A stretch of 64,000 bases of DNA, from contig NW_020194517.1 of the NCBI RefSeq assembly GCF_002865645.1, forward strand, positions 868,001 through 932,000, written 5' to 3'. The notes below the pieces were generated by a model. The model worked only from the letters and a program-made list of their open reading frames with translations, did not search any database and was not told where the DNA came from. Of the stretch, positions 45,442 through 56,071 are shown one piece after another. Positions within the stretch are counted from its first letter, which is position 1. Each line of letters starts with the position of its first letter. A program made the position numbers and the translations under genes. Origin of the DNA: Hyaloscypha bicolor E. Lineage: Eukaryota; Ascomycota; Leotiomycetes; Helotiales; Hyaloscyphaceae.

Positions 45442-45929
45442 TCACCAACCAGCACGCCTCCCTTCCTCGGACTTGCCTTGTGCCTCCTTACAATGTCCTT
45501 CAACATCAAGATTCCACATCCACAACCTCTCCTCCCTATCTAAGCGCTCAGCAATCTTCTTCAGATCGCTTCCTGCCTCTGGACTCTCGAAACATAATAG
45601 ATTCCCTTGCTCGCGGCTCGTAACAGTGACTTTGCACGTTCTTGGCACTCGCACGCAATCATAAGCTTTGAATGCCGCTGGGGGGTTGGATGAAGAAGAG
45701 CAGTGGCCAAGTAAACTACTCAGGACATACGCATCTCCTATCAATATGCCTTCTCCCTCGCCGTAATGTGGGGTGAGAGCGGGAGCTGCATCCCTGAGGA
45801 GGCAGAGACATCCTTTGTGGAAGGTGTTGACTTAAGGATGATCGAAGATAGCGCGACTTCTCCATGCAGCTTTCCCGTACTCCACGCCCTGTCCGCAGAA
45901 AGAGACCGGGAAATTACTGGCAGCTCCAT
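45442..45929 (-). pseudogene. 3' remnant of an FAD-dependent monooxygenase
   Basis: The segment ILIGDAYVLSSLLGHCSSSS, then AFKAYDCVRVPRTCKVTVTS and RLDREERLWMWNLDVEGHCK, matches the C-terminal part of salicylate hydroxylase-like flavoproteins (the helix after the FAD GD motif, the YDxxRxPR segment, and the W-W-D-E-H end). Upstream, in another frame, GMQLPLSPH occupies the place of the GDAAHASxPH motif, with the Gly-Asp signature already lost. The frames meet at about 45744, where a one- or two-base shift is needed. No N-terminal Rossmann region is found further upstream, so only a fragment remains. It is not a copy of either intact hydroxylase in this window as far as can be judged by eye. 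Confidence 0.65.
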
Positions 45930-46207
45930 GCCGCCATCAGCAACTCCAGTGATGTTAGTATTTTGAGGAGAAGGTTGAGATGACTTGAGTGAGAAGGAGC
46001 GATGGTTGTCGAACGTTTTGTGGGTTCCGGTTCTGGGGGCCCGGATTCAGGGTGATCCATACTTTGTTAGATATCAAATAGATTATTCACACTCATTAAA
46101 GGTATTGGGCCACAGTATCATAAATGTCCATTCTCTATCCTGCTTCAACTATGATATCTGCTTGTGTGTCCTCATGCGATCTATAAGCAAGGTATCGGTG
46201 CTCTGAA

Positions 46208-46550
46208 ATGAATATCTTCACTGCAAAAAATGCCTCCTCAGAGCTCGAAGTGCTTCAGACTAGACTTCGCCTCGAAGAAGCCACCACAACGATCAAAGCA
46301 ATGGATGAAGGTAAGTAAGCAAGCAAATAAACGGCTCTGAACTCCTTGTTCCCATGTCTATCCAGTCTCCCAAACGCCGAAAGTACAGGAATTAATCGGA
46401 GGGCTCAAAGGACCAGCCAGTAGCCTCGACTCATCGCTTTCCGTCGCTATATCCGTCCACATAACCGTAGCTGCTGGCTCTCTCGTGACCGGGCTTGACG
46501 CTTGCATCCACGCTTCGGTGGCCAACGTGTCCATACTTCTCATCCACTAA
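46208..46550 (+). CDS. Tentative small gene overlapping the 3' end of prm1
   Basis: ATG at 46208; exon 46208-46310 followed by a GTAAGT donor, a 55-nt interval and a CCAG acceptor; exon 46366-46550 to TAA. The 95-residue product begins MNIFTAKNASSELEVLQTRL with a short heptad-like helix and ends in a hydrophobic SVAISVHITVAAGSLVTGLD. The second exon runs antisense over the last 120 bp of the prm1 coding sequence, where an open frame may be accidental. No family is recognised. Confidence 0.25.
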
Positions 46551-48698
46551 CCCTCCGGTAGCCCATACATCTTCCGAGCTTTGCATTGGGTGTACTGAGC
46601 TAATTGGTCCTCCGAACTCTGGGAATTTCGAGACATCGGTTTGGTTCGGGGATCTAGGCGAGAGAGGCGCGCGATTGTCTCCGGTGTAGCCCACAGGCCC
46701 CCCCTCTCCTCGTGTCTTGTCTCGGCTCATCATCGCGAATAGCACATACACGAGACCCATGAGCATAATCAAAACCCAGACTAGAACCACGCATGTAGAG
46801 ATGATGGCTTCTTGTCTGATGGCTTCCTGCAACTTGTCGGTGACTTTGACGATAGCGTTGGTGATATCATCGCTTGCCACACTGCCCGGTGAGCTGAGAA
46901 ACGATGCGGTTGGGTCAGTGCTGGCATTAGTCAAACTTGCTGCTGCCCCCAGGGAAAAGACGTCGGCTCGGAATTCTGGGAAAGTGACATGGGCGTGGTC
47001 ATGAACCCACGTAAGTCCTTTCTCAATACCCGCGATCTTGAGGCCGATGAGACAATTCAGAACCTCCATAATCGGGTCGTACAGGATTGTTCCACCGAAA
47101 GTTGTGTTCAAAACGGATGTCGCCTCATCGACGAAGGTGACCAGCGTATCATTGAGAGCCTGCGTTGTGGTGTTTACCCAGCCAAATACATCTTCATTTA
47201 CTTTGTCGTTTGTGGTCTTGATAACGCCATTGGCCGAAGCAGCCCATGATTCAGAAGCATTATTGAGGGCAGCAACCACGGTTCCTGCAAAATCTCCAAC
47301 CTCGTTGGCGAGAATTGGGACTTCCTTCTCGATAGTCTTGAGGACGATGTATTGACAGAGACAGCTGAATAGACCCGCTAGCCCAAGAGCCAGAACGAAT
47401 AATGCCGGAAGAGAGGTAGCATATGCAATGAGCCATCGAGTAAGAATTTGGCGCTTGGAGCTCTTGAACTTGGAAGCCAATTTAATACCTGCAGTTGCTG
47501 TGTACGGTCGAGAGGCAATGTAGATAACATCCATAGGATCAAAAGCGTGCTTCTGGAGTAAGATCGATCTTTGACGCATGGTGTGCCATCTGCGGATTTC
47601 AAGGAAGGCCATTGGGATAATAGCTAGAATGGCCAGGATAGTCAGAACCACGATGAAGATCTTCTGGGCTTCGTAGACCACTTTCACAAGACCACCGAAG
47701 AAATCCTGGATCTTGGGATTGTCAGAGCAGAAAGTCAGAGCCTGCTTTTCAGCGACTGGGAAAACGCTCTTGTCGAAGGTATATGCTGCCATGGATTCAT
47801 TAAGCAGCTTTTTCACCTCCTCAAAGGGAAGGCGGAGGACATAATTTGTGGCATTTTGTACATCGGCGAAGGTCGGAATGGAGGCATTCAGTTTGGTCAG
47901 GTCCGCGTCCATTGTCGTGGGGTCGATGGTAATGCCGTTCAATTTGGAGATAAACCCGTCCACATTGAGAGTGGGAGGCGTCTTCGAACCGCCTAGGATA
48001 CCACCAAGGTTGATGGCACTTAGGAACGTGGTGAGGCTGCTCTCGAAGCCCTGGATATCCTTTGACAAATCGCCTGTGATTGTAGATATGGACTCGTTCA
48101 TGAACGTTCCGACCTTCTCGATCATATCGATCGCGGCGTGCAAACTTCCAGTCACGGCGAACGTGATCAAGCAAACGTACATGGACGTATACATGTTGAT
48201 GAAGAATAGAACGATCTCCTCCACTCCAGTAATAGTAAGCATCAGCATGTCCATCATCCCGGAGATAGCATTTGTCACGCCATCAGCAACGAGAGCGTTG
48301 ACACCTTCTGATAGATAATGAGGCATGGAAGCCATTGCACTACCAACATTTTCGACACTCGTGCAAGCAGACAATGCTTCGGTCTTGGCATTGGCAATGT
48401 CGTTATTGATGTCCTTGAGCGAGAGGAGAAGTCGAACAATGATCAGAAGTAATAAGACCGTCCATCTATTGATCCATGTTTGCGATAGTCGTGCTCGAAG
48501 ACCGAGATACGGTGTGTAGTAAGGAGCTGTGCTAGGAGGGGCGCTGGCGTCCGAGTGCGCATTCCAGTTCCGCATCTCGTGATCGCCAGCGTTGAGGGTT
48601 GATGGTACGTCAGGGAAGCCCTGACTTGGTTGATTTCTTGCGGAAGACATCTCTGTATGTGAAGCTAGAAAACGTCTAACCCCAGCCAGTGGAGACAT
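46431..48698 (-). CDS. prm1: Plasma membrane fusion protein Prm1
   Basis: Single exon, 755 codons. After a hydrophilic N-terminus, TPYLGLRARLSQTWINRW and LLLLIIVRLLLSLKDIN form the first conserved block and membrane span. Further spans are LFFINMYTSMYVCLITFAVT, IVVLTILAILAIIPMAFL, LFVLALGLAGLFSCLCQYI and CVVLVWVLIMLMGLVYVLF: a multi-span topology with two large extracellular loops, several N-glycosylation sequons (for example NATN, NASE, NTTT) and conserved cysteines. Prm1 acts in plasma membrane merger during mating, and in filamentous fungi also in hyphal anastomosis. The in-frame ATG at 48650 (MSSARNQ) may be the true start, as family proteins begin close to the first membrane span. Confidence 0.9.
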   Translation of the reverse strand: MSPLAGVRRFLASHTEMSSARNQPSQGFPDVPSTLNAGDHEMRNWNAHSDASAPPSTAPYYTPYLGLRARLSQTWINRWTVLLLLIIVRLLLSLKDINNDIANAKTEALSACTSVENVGSAMASMPHYLSEGVNALVADGVTNAISGMMDMLMLTITGVEEIVLFFINMYTSMYVCLITFAVTGSLHAAIDMIEKVGTFMNESISTITGDLSKDIQGFESSLTTFLSAINLGGILGGSKTPPTLNVDGFISKLNGITIDPTTMDADLTKLNASIPTFADVQNATNYVLRLPFEEVKKLLNESMAAYTFDKSVFPVAEKQALTFCSDNPKIQDFFGGLVKVVYEAQKIFIVVLTILAILAIIPMAFLEIRRWHTMRQRSILLQKHAFDPMDVIYIASRPYTATAGIKLASKFKSSKRQILTRWLIAYATSLPALFVLALGLAGLFSCLCQYIVLKTIEKEVPILANEVGDFAGTVVAALNNASESWAASANGVIKTTNDKVNEDVFGWVNTTTQALNDTLVTFVDEATSVLNTTFGGTILYDPIMEVLNCLIGLKIAGIEKGLTWVHDHAHVTFPEFRADVFSLGAAASLTNASTDPTASFLSSPGSVASDDITNAIVKVTDKLQEAIRQEAIISTCVVLVWVLIMLMGLVYVLFAMMSRDKTRGEGGPVGYTGDNRAPLSPRSPNQTDVSKFPEFGGPISSVHPMQSSEDVWATGGLVDEKYGHVGHRSVDASVKPGHERASSYGYVDGYSDGKR

Positions 48699-50261
48699 TT
48701 AGTATGTGTTCTTTCTCTGTATGAATGTCTTGTTTCGTGGTGAAGAATCGTTGCGTTTGACGAAGGAAAGTTGTAGTGGCGTGGAAAGTATTATTTTGTA
48801 TGACTGATTCAGAGGAAACGATGACAATGCTCAATAGAAATTATTCGCAAAGGAGATTCGTGAATAGAAATATCAACTATTGTGGTTGCTTGGTGTAGAA
48901 AGAACAATGATTAATTTTAGTGATACGACGACAATAGTAAAATGGGGAGGTGAATCACGCAGGCTCGAGAAGGACAATGAAAGCAGGTGCAACGTACACT
49001 TTAAAACAATACAAAGACCCAAACAGCGACCTTTGACTCAAATGAATCGCAAAAATCTGAAACGAGGAATAGCCTTGGTTTCTAATTCCAAAATCTCGGT
49101 CATGCGCAAAATCCGGTGTTCTGGCTGCGACTCGATGTCCTTTGTTACTGTAGCCGCAGTTCCAAAAATAGGCGCTTTGGCGATTGAGCCCTCACAACCA
49201 GTAGATTCTGCGACGAACTAGACCAGTGAAATCGAAGACCTGGCGGCTCTTAAGCGCGGCCGAGGGTAAGGCAATGCTGGGGTGAGTGGTCCTGTAGTCT
49301 TACTGACCGGTAATACTGGGTAAGACTGGTGATTGATGCTCCATAAACTTGACTTGCGATGATTCTGATATGGACGATTTGGCTGCGAACAATTCCTCGG
49401 GAAGGGAGGGAGATCATATACCAATACCAGAAGAGATCTTTTGCAAGGGGACACCGAGATGGAGCGGTGCAATACTTTGGTGGTGCCCATTCTTTCAAAG
49501 AAGTCGCCTCCGGGAGGAGGGTGGTGTCCTTCTTTATTCGCCTGGAGCAAGTCACACCTTCGGGTCCCACCCAACAGGAGCGCTCATGACGCACCCAGTC
49601 CAGCGACACCCTGCCGAACGCCATTGAAGCGATAAAGGGACTCGTGGAGCATCATGGCTGTGCCTGGCGCCCCTGAATTTTGGCTGGAATTTCCTGCTTT
49701 CCACGCATCGTGACGGGCAGGTACGGCGAATTCTAGTGAGGTGTTCACCAGAGGTTGAGTTGTTGCAGCAAGGTTTTTGGCCCTGGCCAATGACGAGCGC
49801 TCGCTTCCGTTCAGGGGTGAGAACAGGGGTCCTGCAAAGACCCTGTTAATCCTGGTCTTCCAAGATCTTCAACACCCACTGTCTGAACTGAGAAATCTTC
49901 AAGATGATCTTGGAGGCGGTGCTGATTCTGCCAGTACCTCGGCCAGAGCGTGTGACTCACTTCTCAGATACAACCGGGTCACTTGAAAGTTGAACAGTGA
50001 GCGAATGGGAGGGATGTTTCATATTGCTTTCTTCGCTTCTTCGTGATTCGTGAATGGGATATCTTGACAACGTCTGTAAGCGCCGTGCTAACTCTTTAAA
50101 CGCCCAAATCCAACACTTTTAGACCTGAAGCATCGCGATTGAACTAACGCTCCCTTTAAACATCAGGGAGGGTGTTCCAGAATACAGGAACGGGCGGCCA
50201 AGCACATAGATCACGTGTTGGGATCCTCTATCCAAATCGAATTCGCATGGTCCGATGCCAT
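48699..50261. other. 1.6-kb intergenic region, no secure gene
   Basis: Promoter of prm1 on its left side and 3' flank of the ARMH3-like gene on its right. Between 49218 and 49635 five frames on both strands are open at once, which shows only that the local sequence is poor in stop codons; none has a domain or splice partners. Confidence 0.35.
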
Positions 50262-52437
50262 TCAAGGTTCACTGATAAGTCTCTTCACATCAGCCACCGC
50301 TGCTCTGGCCATTTTCTTCAGGAAAACCCTCTTGTCGGCCTCTCGGTATTTATCCCAGCTGTCTAGCCCTTCCCTGGCCTGGATGCTCAAAGTCTCGTAT
50401 CCTTGCTTGATCACTCCCGCAACCTGAGCACTGGTCAAGTGCTTTCCTCTCCTCCCTGAAGCACCCTCTTCCAGAAGTTGGTTGTAATGTGAACTGACGC
50501 TGATCAATATATCTATCGAATTGGTTGGGCGTTTCCCCAGGTCATAATTATCGCGGAACTTCACCAGGACTTCTCCCATCTCAACAAGCTTGTAAAACAG
50601 GTCGTCATATGTCGTAGGATTTGGTAGGAATGCTTCGCCAGCGGAAAGAGATAAGGCGATGAGATTTACGAGGTCGTCAAGCAGAATATCGACGTGGTGG
50701 AGATTCTTGAGGTCGGCGGCATAAGTATTGAGAAAGCGAACGAGGGAGAGGAGTGACCTGAACAGTTCTGGCCAGTGATAATTGAGGCGTGTTCGAGACC
50801 GAGATAAGTGGGAGATGACTCTCAATATGGTTCCAATGCACAAGATGTATAGCTCTACATCCAGCCGCCGGCGCAAATTATGGTTGATGCCATCTATCAT
50901 CGTGTCCAACAGACTTGACGCATATACTCGATCACCCCTCACAATTGGTAGGTAAGGTGACCTCTGCCGACATAATCGAACTGCTACTTTACTTTCCTCG
51001 CTGCATATCCTCTTGCATAGGATTTGGTCTTCTATCAGGAGTCGTAAGATGAGGAGGTTGAGATGAGAGTAAAGGGTCGCCCGTGCAGATAGGTGGGCAT
51101 GTTGGAGAAGATAGGAGGTAAGCGAGAGGAAGCTGCTAATAGGGGCCTCGAGGGCTTTGTCGGCTGGCATGGAGACGAAGTTGAAGCAGAACAATTTGTT
51201 TGCATGGGCGAAATCGTACGTTGCCAGAAGAACAGCTGCTTCACTTCCAGGCCTGCATCCAAGTCAGAATTTACTTGGAGAAGAGAGTGTCGAGGCCATA
51301 CAGTTGAGCAAACTTCTCCTTCGCAACTTCGGGATCAAGCGCGAGAGTTACAGTCTTCGCACCAGGAGCAATCCCTCCCAGCCCTATCATATTCAAAGTC
51401 GTACTTATTGACCACCCTTCCGGAAGGTCCTCCTGAACTGCTACATATTTCCCCCGTGAAATCGAACACGTCTGGCCCACAGATCTTATGATTTTTTGAA
51501 TAGTTCCCTCATTGACAAAATCGTCCAGTCGCAATCGATATGGATTCTGAAATTCGAATTTGTTGTAATTTGCTAGCAGGCCGAGAAGAGTAAATGGCTC
51601 AAATGCGCGGGAAGTGGTATCGGAATCTTGAATAAACTAGTAGTGGTCAGCTCTGGACGCCAGGATTTGCAGATTCCTTACTTTCATAAGAGAAGGAAAT
51701 AAATCGCGATGTGTGAAGTATGAAAGGAGACTCGTTTGATATGCGCCGGAGACAACAGACAATGCAACCTCGATGGCCTTTTGGCGGATGTCCACTATAA
51801 AATTTGAGACAGAGGTTCGAAAGTGGTGGCTAGATCACATACAGGTTCTTCCCGTCCTTATTGTAACATCCAATGCAGCAACAAAGTCTGTGAAGACGGC
51901 ATCCACTTGATCTAATCCTGCAATGACATTGATTATATCGGAACTCGGGTTGGTATATTTCTTTGGAAGAACGGAAGCCAGGAACGCTGTTGCAGTCTAC
52001 TTTCATCAGCCTCGCAGCAAATCAAGGGAGGCCAAATTCTTACATCGAGAGCGTGTGCATCTGCAGGAGCATTCCCTGCTTTGATGCATCCCACTGCTCT
52101 AAAAAACAGCTGCCGTGTCTGCGCCTATATGCGAATCAGAATTCCGGATTTTTATGCTTCTCTCAGCCTCATACCTGGAGGTGCAAAAGGTCGTCGGGAC
52201 TCAGTTCGAGGATTATTTTCTGCAAGGTGGCCTTGTCCGGTTTCAGGAGAAAGAACTCCCTCCAGTATCCCTCGGATTTCTCACGGTCTTCTTCATCCTG
52301 CAAAGTTGTCAGCGAAATGCGGTTCCGTCGAGAATAAGTTCCCCATTCCCCACCTTGAACAATTCCTCGTACAGTGCAACAACTTTCTGCTGGAAGACTT
52401 CGGGCCGAACTTGCTGAGTGAGAGGAGATGGCTCCAT
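50262..52437 (-). CDS. ARMH3/DUF1741 armadillo-like protein
   Basis: Seven exons (52354-52437, 52175-52297, 52044-52109, 51843-51996, 51682-51794, 51302-51636, 50262-51252) give 621 residues. It starts MEPSPLTQQVRPEVFQQKVV and continues EGYWREFFLLKPDKATLQK, LASVLPKKYTNPSSDIINV, GLDQVDAVFTDFVAALDV and LLGLLANYNKFEFQNPYRLR. The last exon holds the conserved C-terminal block (TYDFAHANKLFCFNFVSMPA, SLLDTMIDGINHNLRRRLDV, HYHWPELFRSLL-like helices). The protein is all-helical. The human relative ARMH3 (C10orf76) binds PI4KB at the Golgi; a role in Golgi phosphoinositide control is inferred. Exon 1 uses a weak GTGGGG donor. For exon 6 the GTATGG donor at 51301 was preferred over GTAAAT 27 nt downstream, which would leave a 22-nt intron. 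Confidence 0.85.
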
Positions 52438-53015
52438 GTTTTTAAACCATAGTAGACGAGATCCCTGGACGGTCCAAGAGCAAATGAGGCCTTGCTTCGG
52501 TGAAGATGTTTCGTTTCGGTCTCTCACCACTTCTTAATCATCAAGTTCTCGCAGGACTCGTCAGCGCAAATGTGGTGCTCCAATATCCACTGACAAGGAT
52601 CTTGAGCCGACCGATCTGCACTAGAACTAGCGGCAACGGCGGCCAAAATTGCATCACTGTGCACACACTTTTGCGGCGTCAAAGAAAGTGTGGACATGTA
52701 TGCTAGCCACAGTTCATGACATCGGGTTTCCTCCTGCTCTTTCCAAGAGACGGCTTCTCCTTGTTTTGCGTTTCTCCATTCTCCCTGCATGCATCCAAAC
52801 ATCTATCAACATTCCTATTCACCACCCGATCATTTTTGTGCTTAGAAACTGGGGGACGGTGATTGGCCGATCTGTTCCCTGATGGTCCCGAGAAGTGGTG
52901 CGATTACCAAGAGGATAACATTCACACCTTGAAAGGACAACTCCCCGTCCTTTCAACCTTTCAACCCCTCACAGACCTGACCACCTTTCCTCCAATATCC
53001 TAGACAGTCCTCAAC
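52438..53015. promoter_or_regulatory. Divergent promoter region ARMH3-like / isa1
   Basis: Head-to-head arrangement, 578 bp between the two starts. The 100 bp before isa1 are C- and T-rich (CTTTCAACCTTTCAACCCC at about 52949-52967 contains a repeated CTTTCAACC). No gene seen. Confidence 0.35.
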
Positions 53016-53830
53016 ATGTCTGTACAACGAGTCCTTGCTCCATTGGCGTTGCCATCGAGCTTCTTCCTTCGACTTGCCTCCTCACCCGCAACCTCCTCTC
53101 TCCGGCCTTGTCAACATGTCCTACGAACCTTCTCCTCTGCGCAAGCATCGCAAATGTCATCAAAGCGAAAGATGCAGACCAGTACCGCATATCAGCCATA
53201 TTCCCTCGACACAACACCTCCGCCACCCAGAAACGCTGGCATCCCGGACACTTCAATAGCTGGTGGGGTCCCACAGGTCAACGAGACAAGGCCACCGAAA
53301 CAGACCGGGCAATATGAGATTTCTGTAGAGAGACCGGCAGAGGAGAAGTACACCATCAGCCTTACAGAACAAGAAGCCCAGAAGTCGGAGCCAACGACCA
53401 CGACCTCTCAACAAACCCGAGCAAAGCCCAGACCAAAACTACGAGCCCGAAAAGCTGCCATGAACCTCACACCTGGCGCGGTAAAGCAACTGAAAGAACT
53501 CCTCAATCAGCCATCACCGAAGCTGATCAAGGTGGGCGTACGGAACCGTGGATGTAGTGGACTTGCATACCATCTCGAATTCGTGGAGAAGCCTGGAATG
53601 TTTGACGAGGAAGTCGAACAAGATGGAGTTAAGGTACTGATTGACAGCAAGGCACTCTTCAGTATTATTGGAAGTGAGATGGACTGGGTGGAGGATAAGC
53701 TGAACCAGAGATTTGTGTTTAAAAACCCAAACATAAGTATGGTCCCAAGCTCTTCCACTCGTTGATTTTTTTTTCACTGACGGTAATATCAGAGGAGCAA
53801 TGCGGATGTGGCGAATCCTTCATGGTATGA
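53016..53830 (+). CDS. isa1: Mitochondrial A-type iron-sulfur assembly protein Isa1
   Basis: Two exons (53016-53736, 53793-53830) give 252 residues. The N-terminus is Arg/Ser-rich with no acidic residue up to residue 40 (FFLRLASSPATSSLRPCQH, VLRTFSS), a typical mitochondrial presequence. A poorly conserved linker with Pro- and Thr-rich parts precedes the A-type domain from about residue 145: MNLTPGAVKQLKELLNQ, IKVGVRNRGCSGLAYHLEF, IGSEMDWVEDKLNQRFVFKN. The three cluster-binding cysteines are in GCSG and, after the intron, in EQCGCGESFMV, which is the extreme C-terminus as in all family members. Isa1 works with Isa2 and Iba57 to build [4Fe-4S] clusters for aconitase, lipoyl synthase and others. 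Confidence 0.93.
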
Positions 53831-54116
53831 ACGTACGACACACTCCTCGAATCACTCCATCGACTTTACAGCATAGCGTTAGCATTGGGTTGGCGTTTGG
53901 GAATTGGATACCAGCATCGGCAATAGAGACGCATAGATGCATACATAGATGTCAAAATGAATGAAAGTTGTGCGCAAATTATGTTTCCTGGTAGAACTGT
54001 GCTTGAGAATGATTTGCAGTCGTCACTTATGTGGGAGCTTCACTCTGCCAACTCGTAAAGGCTTCTCAAATTCAACCCCTCCAACGCCCAATGCAATGCC
54101 CCAACAACGACCCAAT

Positions 54117-54657
54117 CTAGAACGCTCCTGGTTCATAGTCCACAATTCTTATATTTTGAATAATGCCGTCCAAGCTCTTCACAAACGCCTTATGTGCTGG
54201 GTCCTCTTCCAAGTAATATCTCCTATCTTCATCGTTCGTGAAATGGCTTACGAAGCCATGTGAAAATGCGCCCTGCAATAACCCACTTATTAGAAATCTT
54301 TTATGTCAACAGTCTGAAGTGAATTGGAGAATGGGAATAGGGTGGGTACTACTTGGTGTCCTTCAGGGGAATTGTCCCTTCCGCCCGAGCAATCCAGGAT
54401 GTATGGCTGCTTGCTCAAAGGGTGTAAGCAATCCTGCTTCAAAGATAGCATTCTTTTGCAGACCTATATGTTCTCAATCAACATACGAGAGCCTCAAAAA
54501 GAGCTTGCATCCAAAAAACAATCCAAGAGCCACCGTTACAGGACCCCGCGATTGCCCCGCAATTTATCTAAAGAGGAGAGTATTGACGTACGTCTTGGAT
54601 CACACTGCGCTCAACAGACGGCTTAAATTCAAAGAGGACTATGTGCACGAGAGGCAT
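54117..54657 (-). CDS. Dabb (stress-responsive A/B barrel) domain protein
   Basis: Three small exons (54592-54657, 54353-54463, 54117-54272) with canonical splice sites give 110 residues, too short in any single frame to be noticed. The product starts MPLVHIVLFEFKPSVERSVI, continues YILDCSGGRDNSPEGHQGAF and ends HKAFVKSLDGIIQNIRIVDY plus EPGAF. This is the complete ferredoxin-like Dabb fold: the initial V-H-I-V-L-F-F-K strand, the SHGFVSHFTNDEDRRYYLE motif and a final strand rich in Val/Ile. Dabb proteins include small dimeric enzymes and stress-induced proteins; no specific reaction is proposed. Confidence 0.85.
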
Positions 54658-55199
54658 TGTTGCGGATCCCGAAGAGAGAGAAAGGGGAGGCGCATTACAG
54701 TGATAGATGGAGGTTTGAAGTGTGCAATCGAAGACAAGTCAGAGCGGAACGTCATTGATGATTATTAAGAGCTTGCAGCTATCAAAAGGTGAAAACCTCC
54801 CACCGTAGCATAACATACCACCCAGACACCCAACCATCATTGCGACATGAGACGAAATGTATTGGGAGAGAAGTTTTCATCTAACGTTTGCTAGTTTCAC
54901 TTCGGGGGAACCTCTTTTCCATCAGCCGACCCGCAACCACCAAATTCGTCCCAACACAGTGGATCGATCAGGGCCACCTCGAATGGTTGAGGTATGATTG
55001 ACCAAAGATAAGTGAAGCCTTTTCTTTCATCACTGCTCAATTGGAGCAGCATATTCATTTTCAAGCATCGTTTCTCTCTGAGTCACGCCGAGATTTCCTT
55101 GGCCATTGCATATCAGTGCGTCCATTTGTCGCGATTCTCAAGAATCGCAAAATCACCTACAGCATCTCCTTCTCAATTGACTCAGATTCGACGTCTGCA
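54658..55199. other. Divergent promoter region, no gene seen
   Basis: Between the Dabb and HAD genes. Short frames only. The segment 55000-55199 is the likely leader of the HAD gene. Confidence 0.3.
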
Positions 55200-56071
55200 A
55201 TGGACAAGCCACGCACAGAGTAAGTCCTTCAATCCCACCACTGACTCGATCTGACCTTCCCAGCTTCCCATCAGTCCGAGCCTGTCTCTTCGACATGGAT
55301 GGCCTCCTCATAAACACCGAAGACATCTACACATTATGCCACAACATCCTCCTTCAAACCCATAATGCGGGCCCAATGACCTGGGACATAAAGTCCCAAC
55401 TCCAAGGCCGACCAGCCAACGAATCCATCCTGCGCCTCCTCTCCTTCTTCAACCTCTCGCACGTCAACCCCGAATCCTACACCAGCGCCCTCCATACAAT
55501 CCAAGAACGCGAGTTCCCGAACGCCCGACCGCTCCCTGGCGTCGAAGCCTTGCTGCAAACCCTCAGCACAACCCAGAATGGGGGAAGGAGGATACACATC
55601 GCGCTCGCGACAAGTAGCCATGAGGGCCATTTTAAGCTGAAGACGCAGCATTTGGAGGATATGTTTGGGGTTTTTAAGAAGGAGAGGAGGGTGCTGGGTG
55701 ATGATAATAGGATTCCGAAGGGGAGGGGAAAGCCGAGCCCAGATATTTATTTGGTTGCACTTAAGGCTATTAATGATACGTTGGAGGAAGGTGAGGAGCA
55801 AATTAAGCCTGAGGAGTGCTTGGTGTTTGAGGATGGGGTGCCGGGAGTTATTGCAGGTAGGAGAGCTGGTATGAGGGTTATTTGGGTGCCGCATCCGGGG
55901 TTGGCGAATCAGTACTTTGGGAGGGAGGCTGAGGTGCTAGCCGGGAGGGGAGAAGGAGGGGAGCTGGTGGATGAGTATCAGCTTGGGCGAGTTGGCGACG
56001 GATGGGGAGAGCAGCTAGTCAGCTTGGTTGATTTTCCTTATGGGAAGTATGGGATTGTGACAGGGAAATAG
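55200..56071 (+). CDS. HAD-superfamily phosphatase
   Basis: Two exons (55200-55219 with only MDKPRT plus part of a codon, and 55264-56071) give 275 residues. Motif I is ACLFDMDGLLINTED with nucleophile Asp and acid/base Asp; motif II is IALATSSHEGHFKLK; the motif III lysine is in IPKGRGKPSPDIYLVA; motif IV is CLVFEDGVPGVIAGRRAGM. A helical cap lies between motifs I and II. This is the layout of subfamily I phosphatases such as pseudouridine-5'-phosphatase (HDHD1), 2-deoxyglucose-6-phosphatase and glycerol phosphatase; the substrate cannot be chosen from sequence. Codon use changes strikingly inside the gene: C-ending codons up to about 55610, then G- and T-ending codons (see findings). Confidence 0.87.

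Noticed and set aside
49218..49635. Several open frames of 60-124 codons on both strands
   Set aside because: Five frames are open at once, so the region is simply poor in stops; no homology or structure is visible in any.
51253..51274. 22-nt intron in the ARMH3-like gene using GTAAAT
   Set aside because: Below plausible intron length; the GTATGG donor at 51301 gives a 49-nt intron and restores family similarity.
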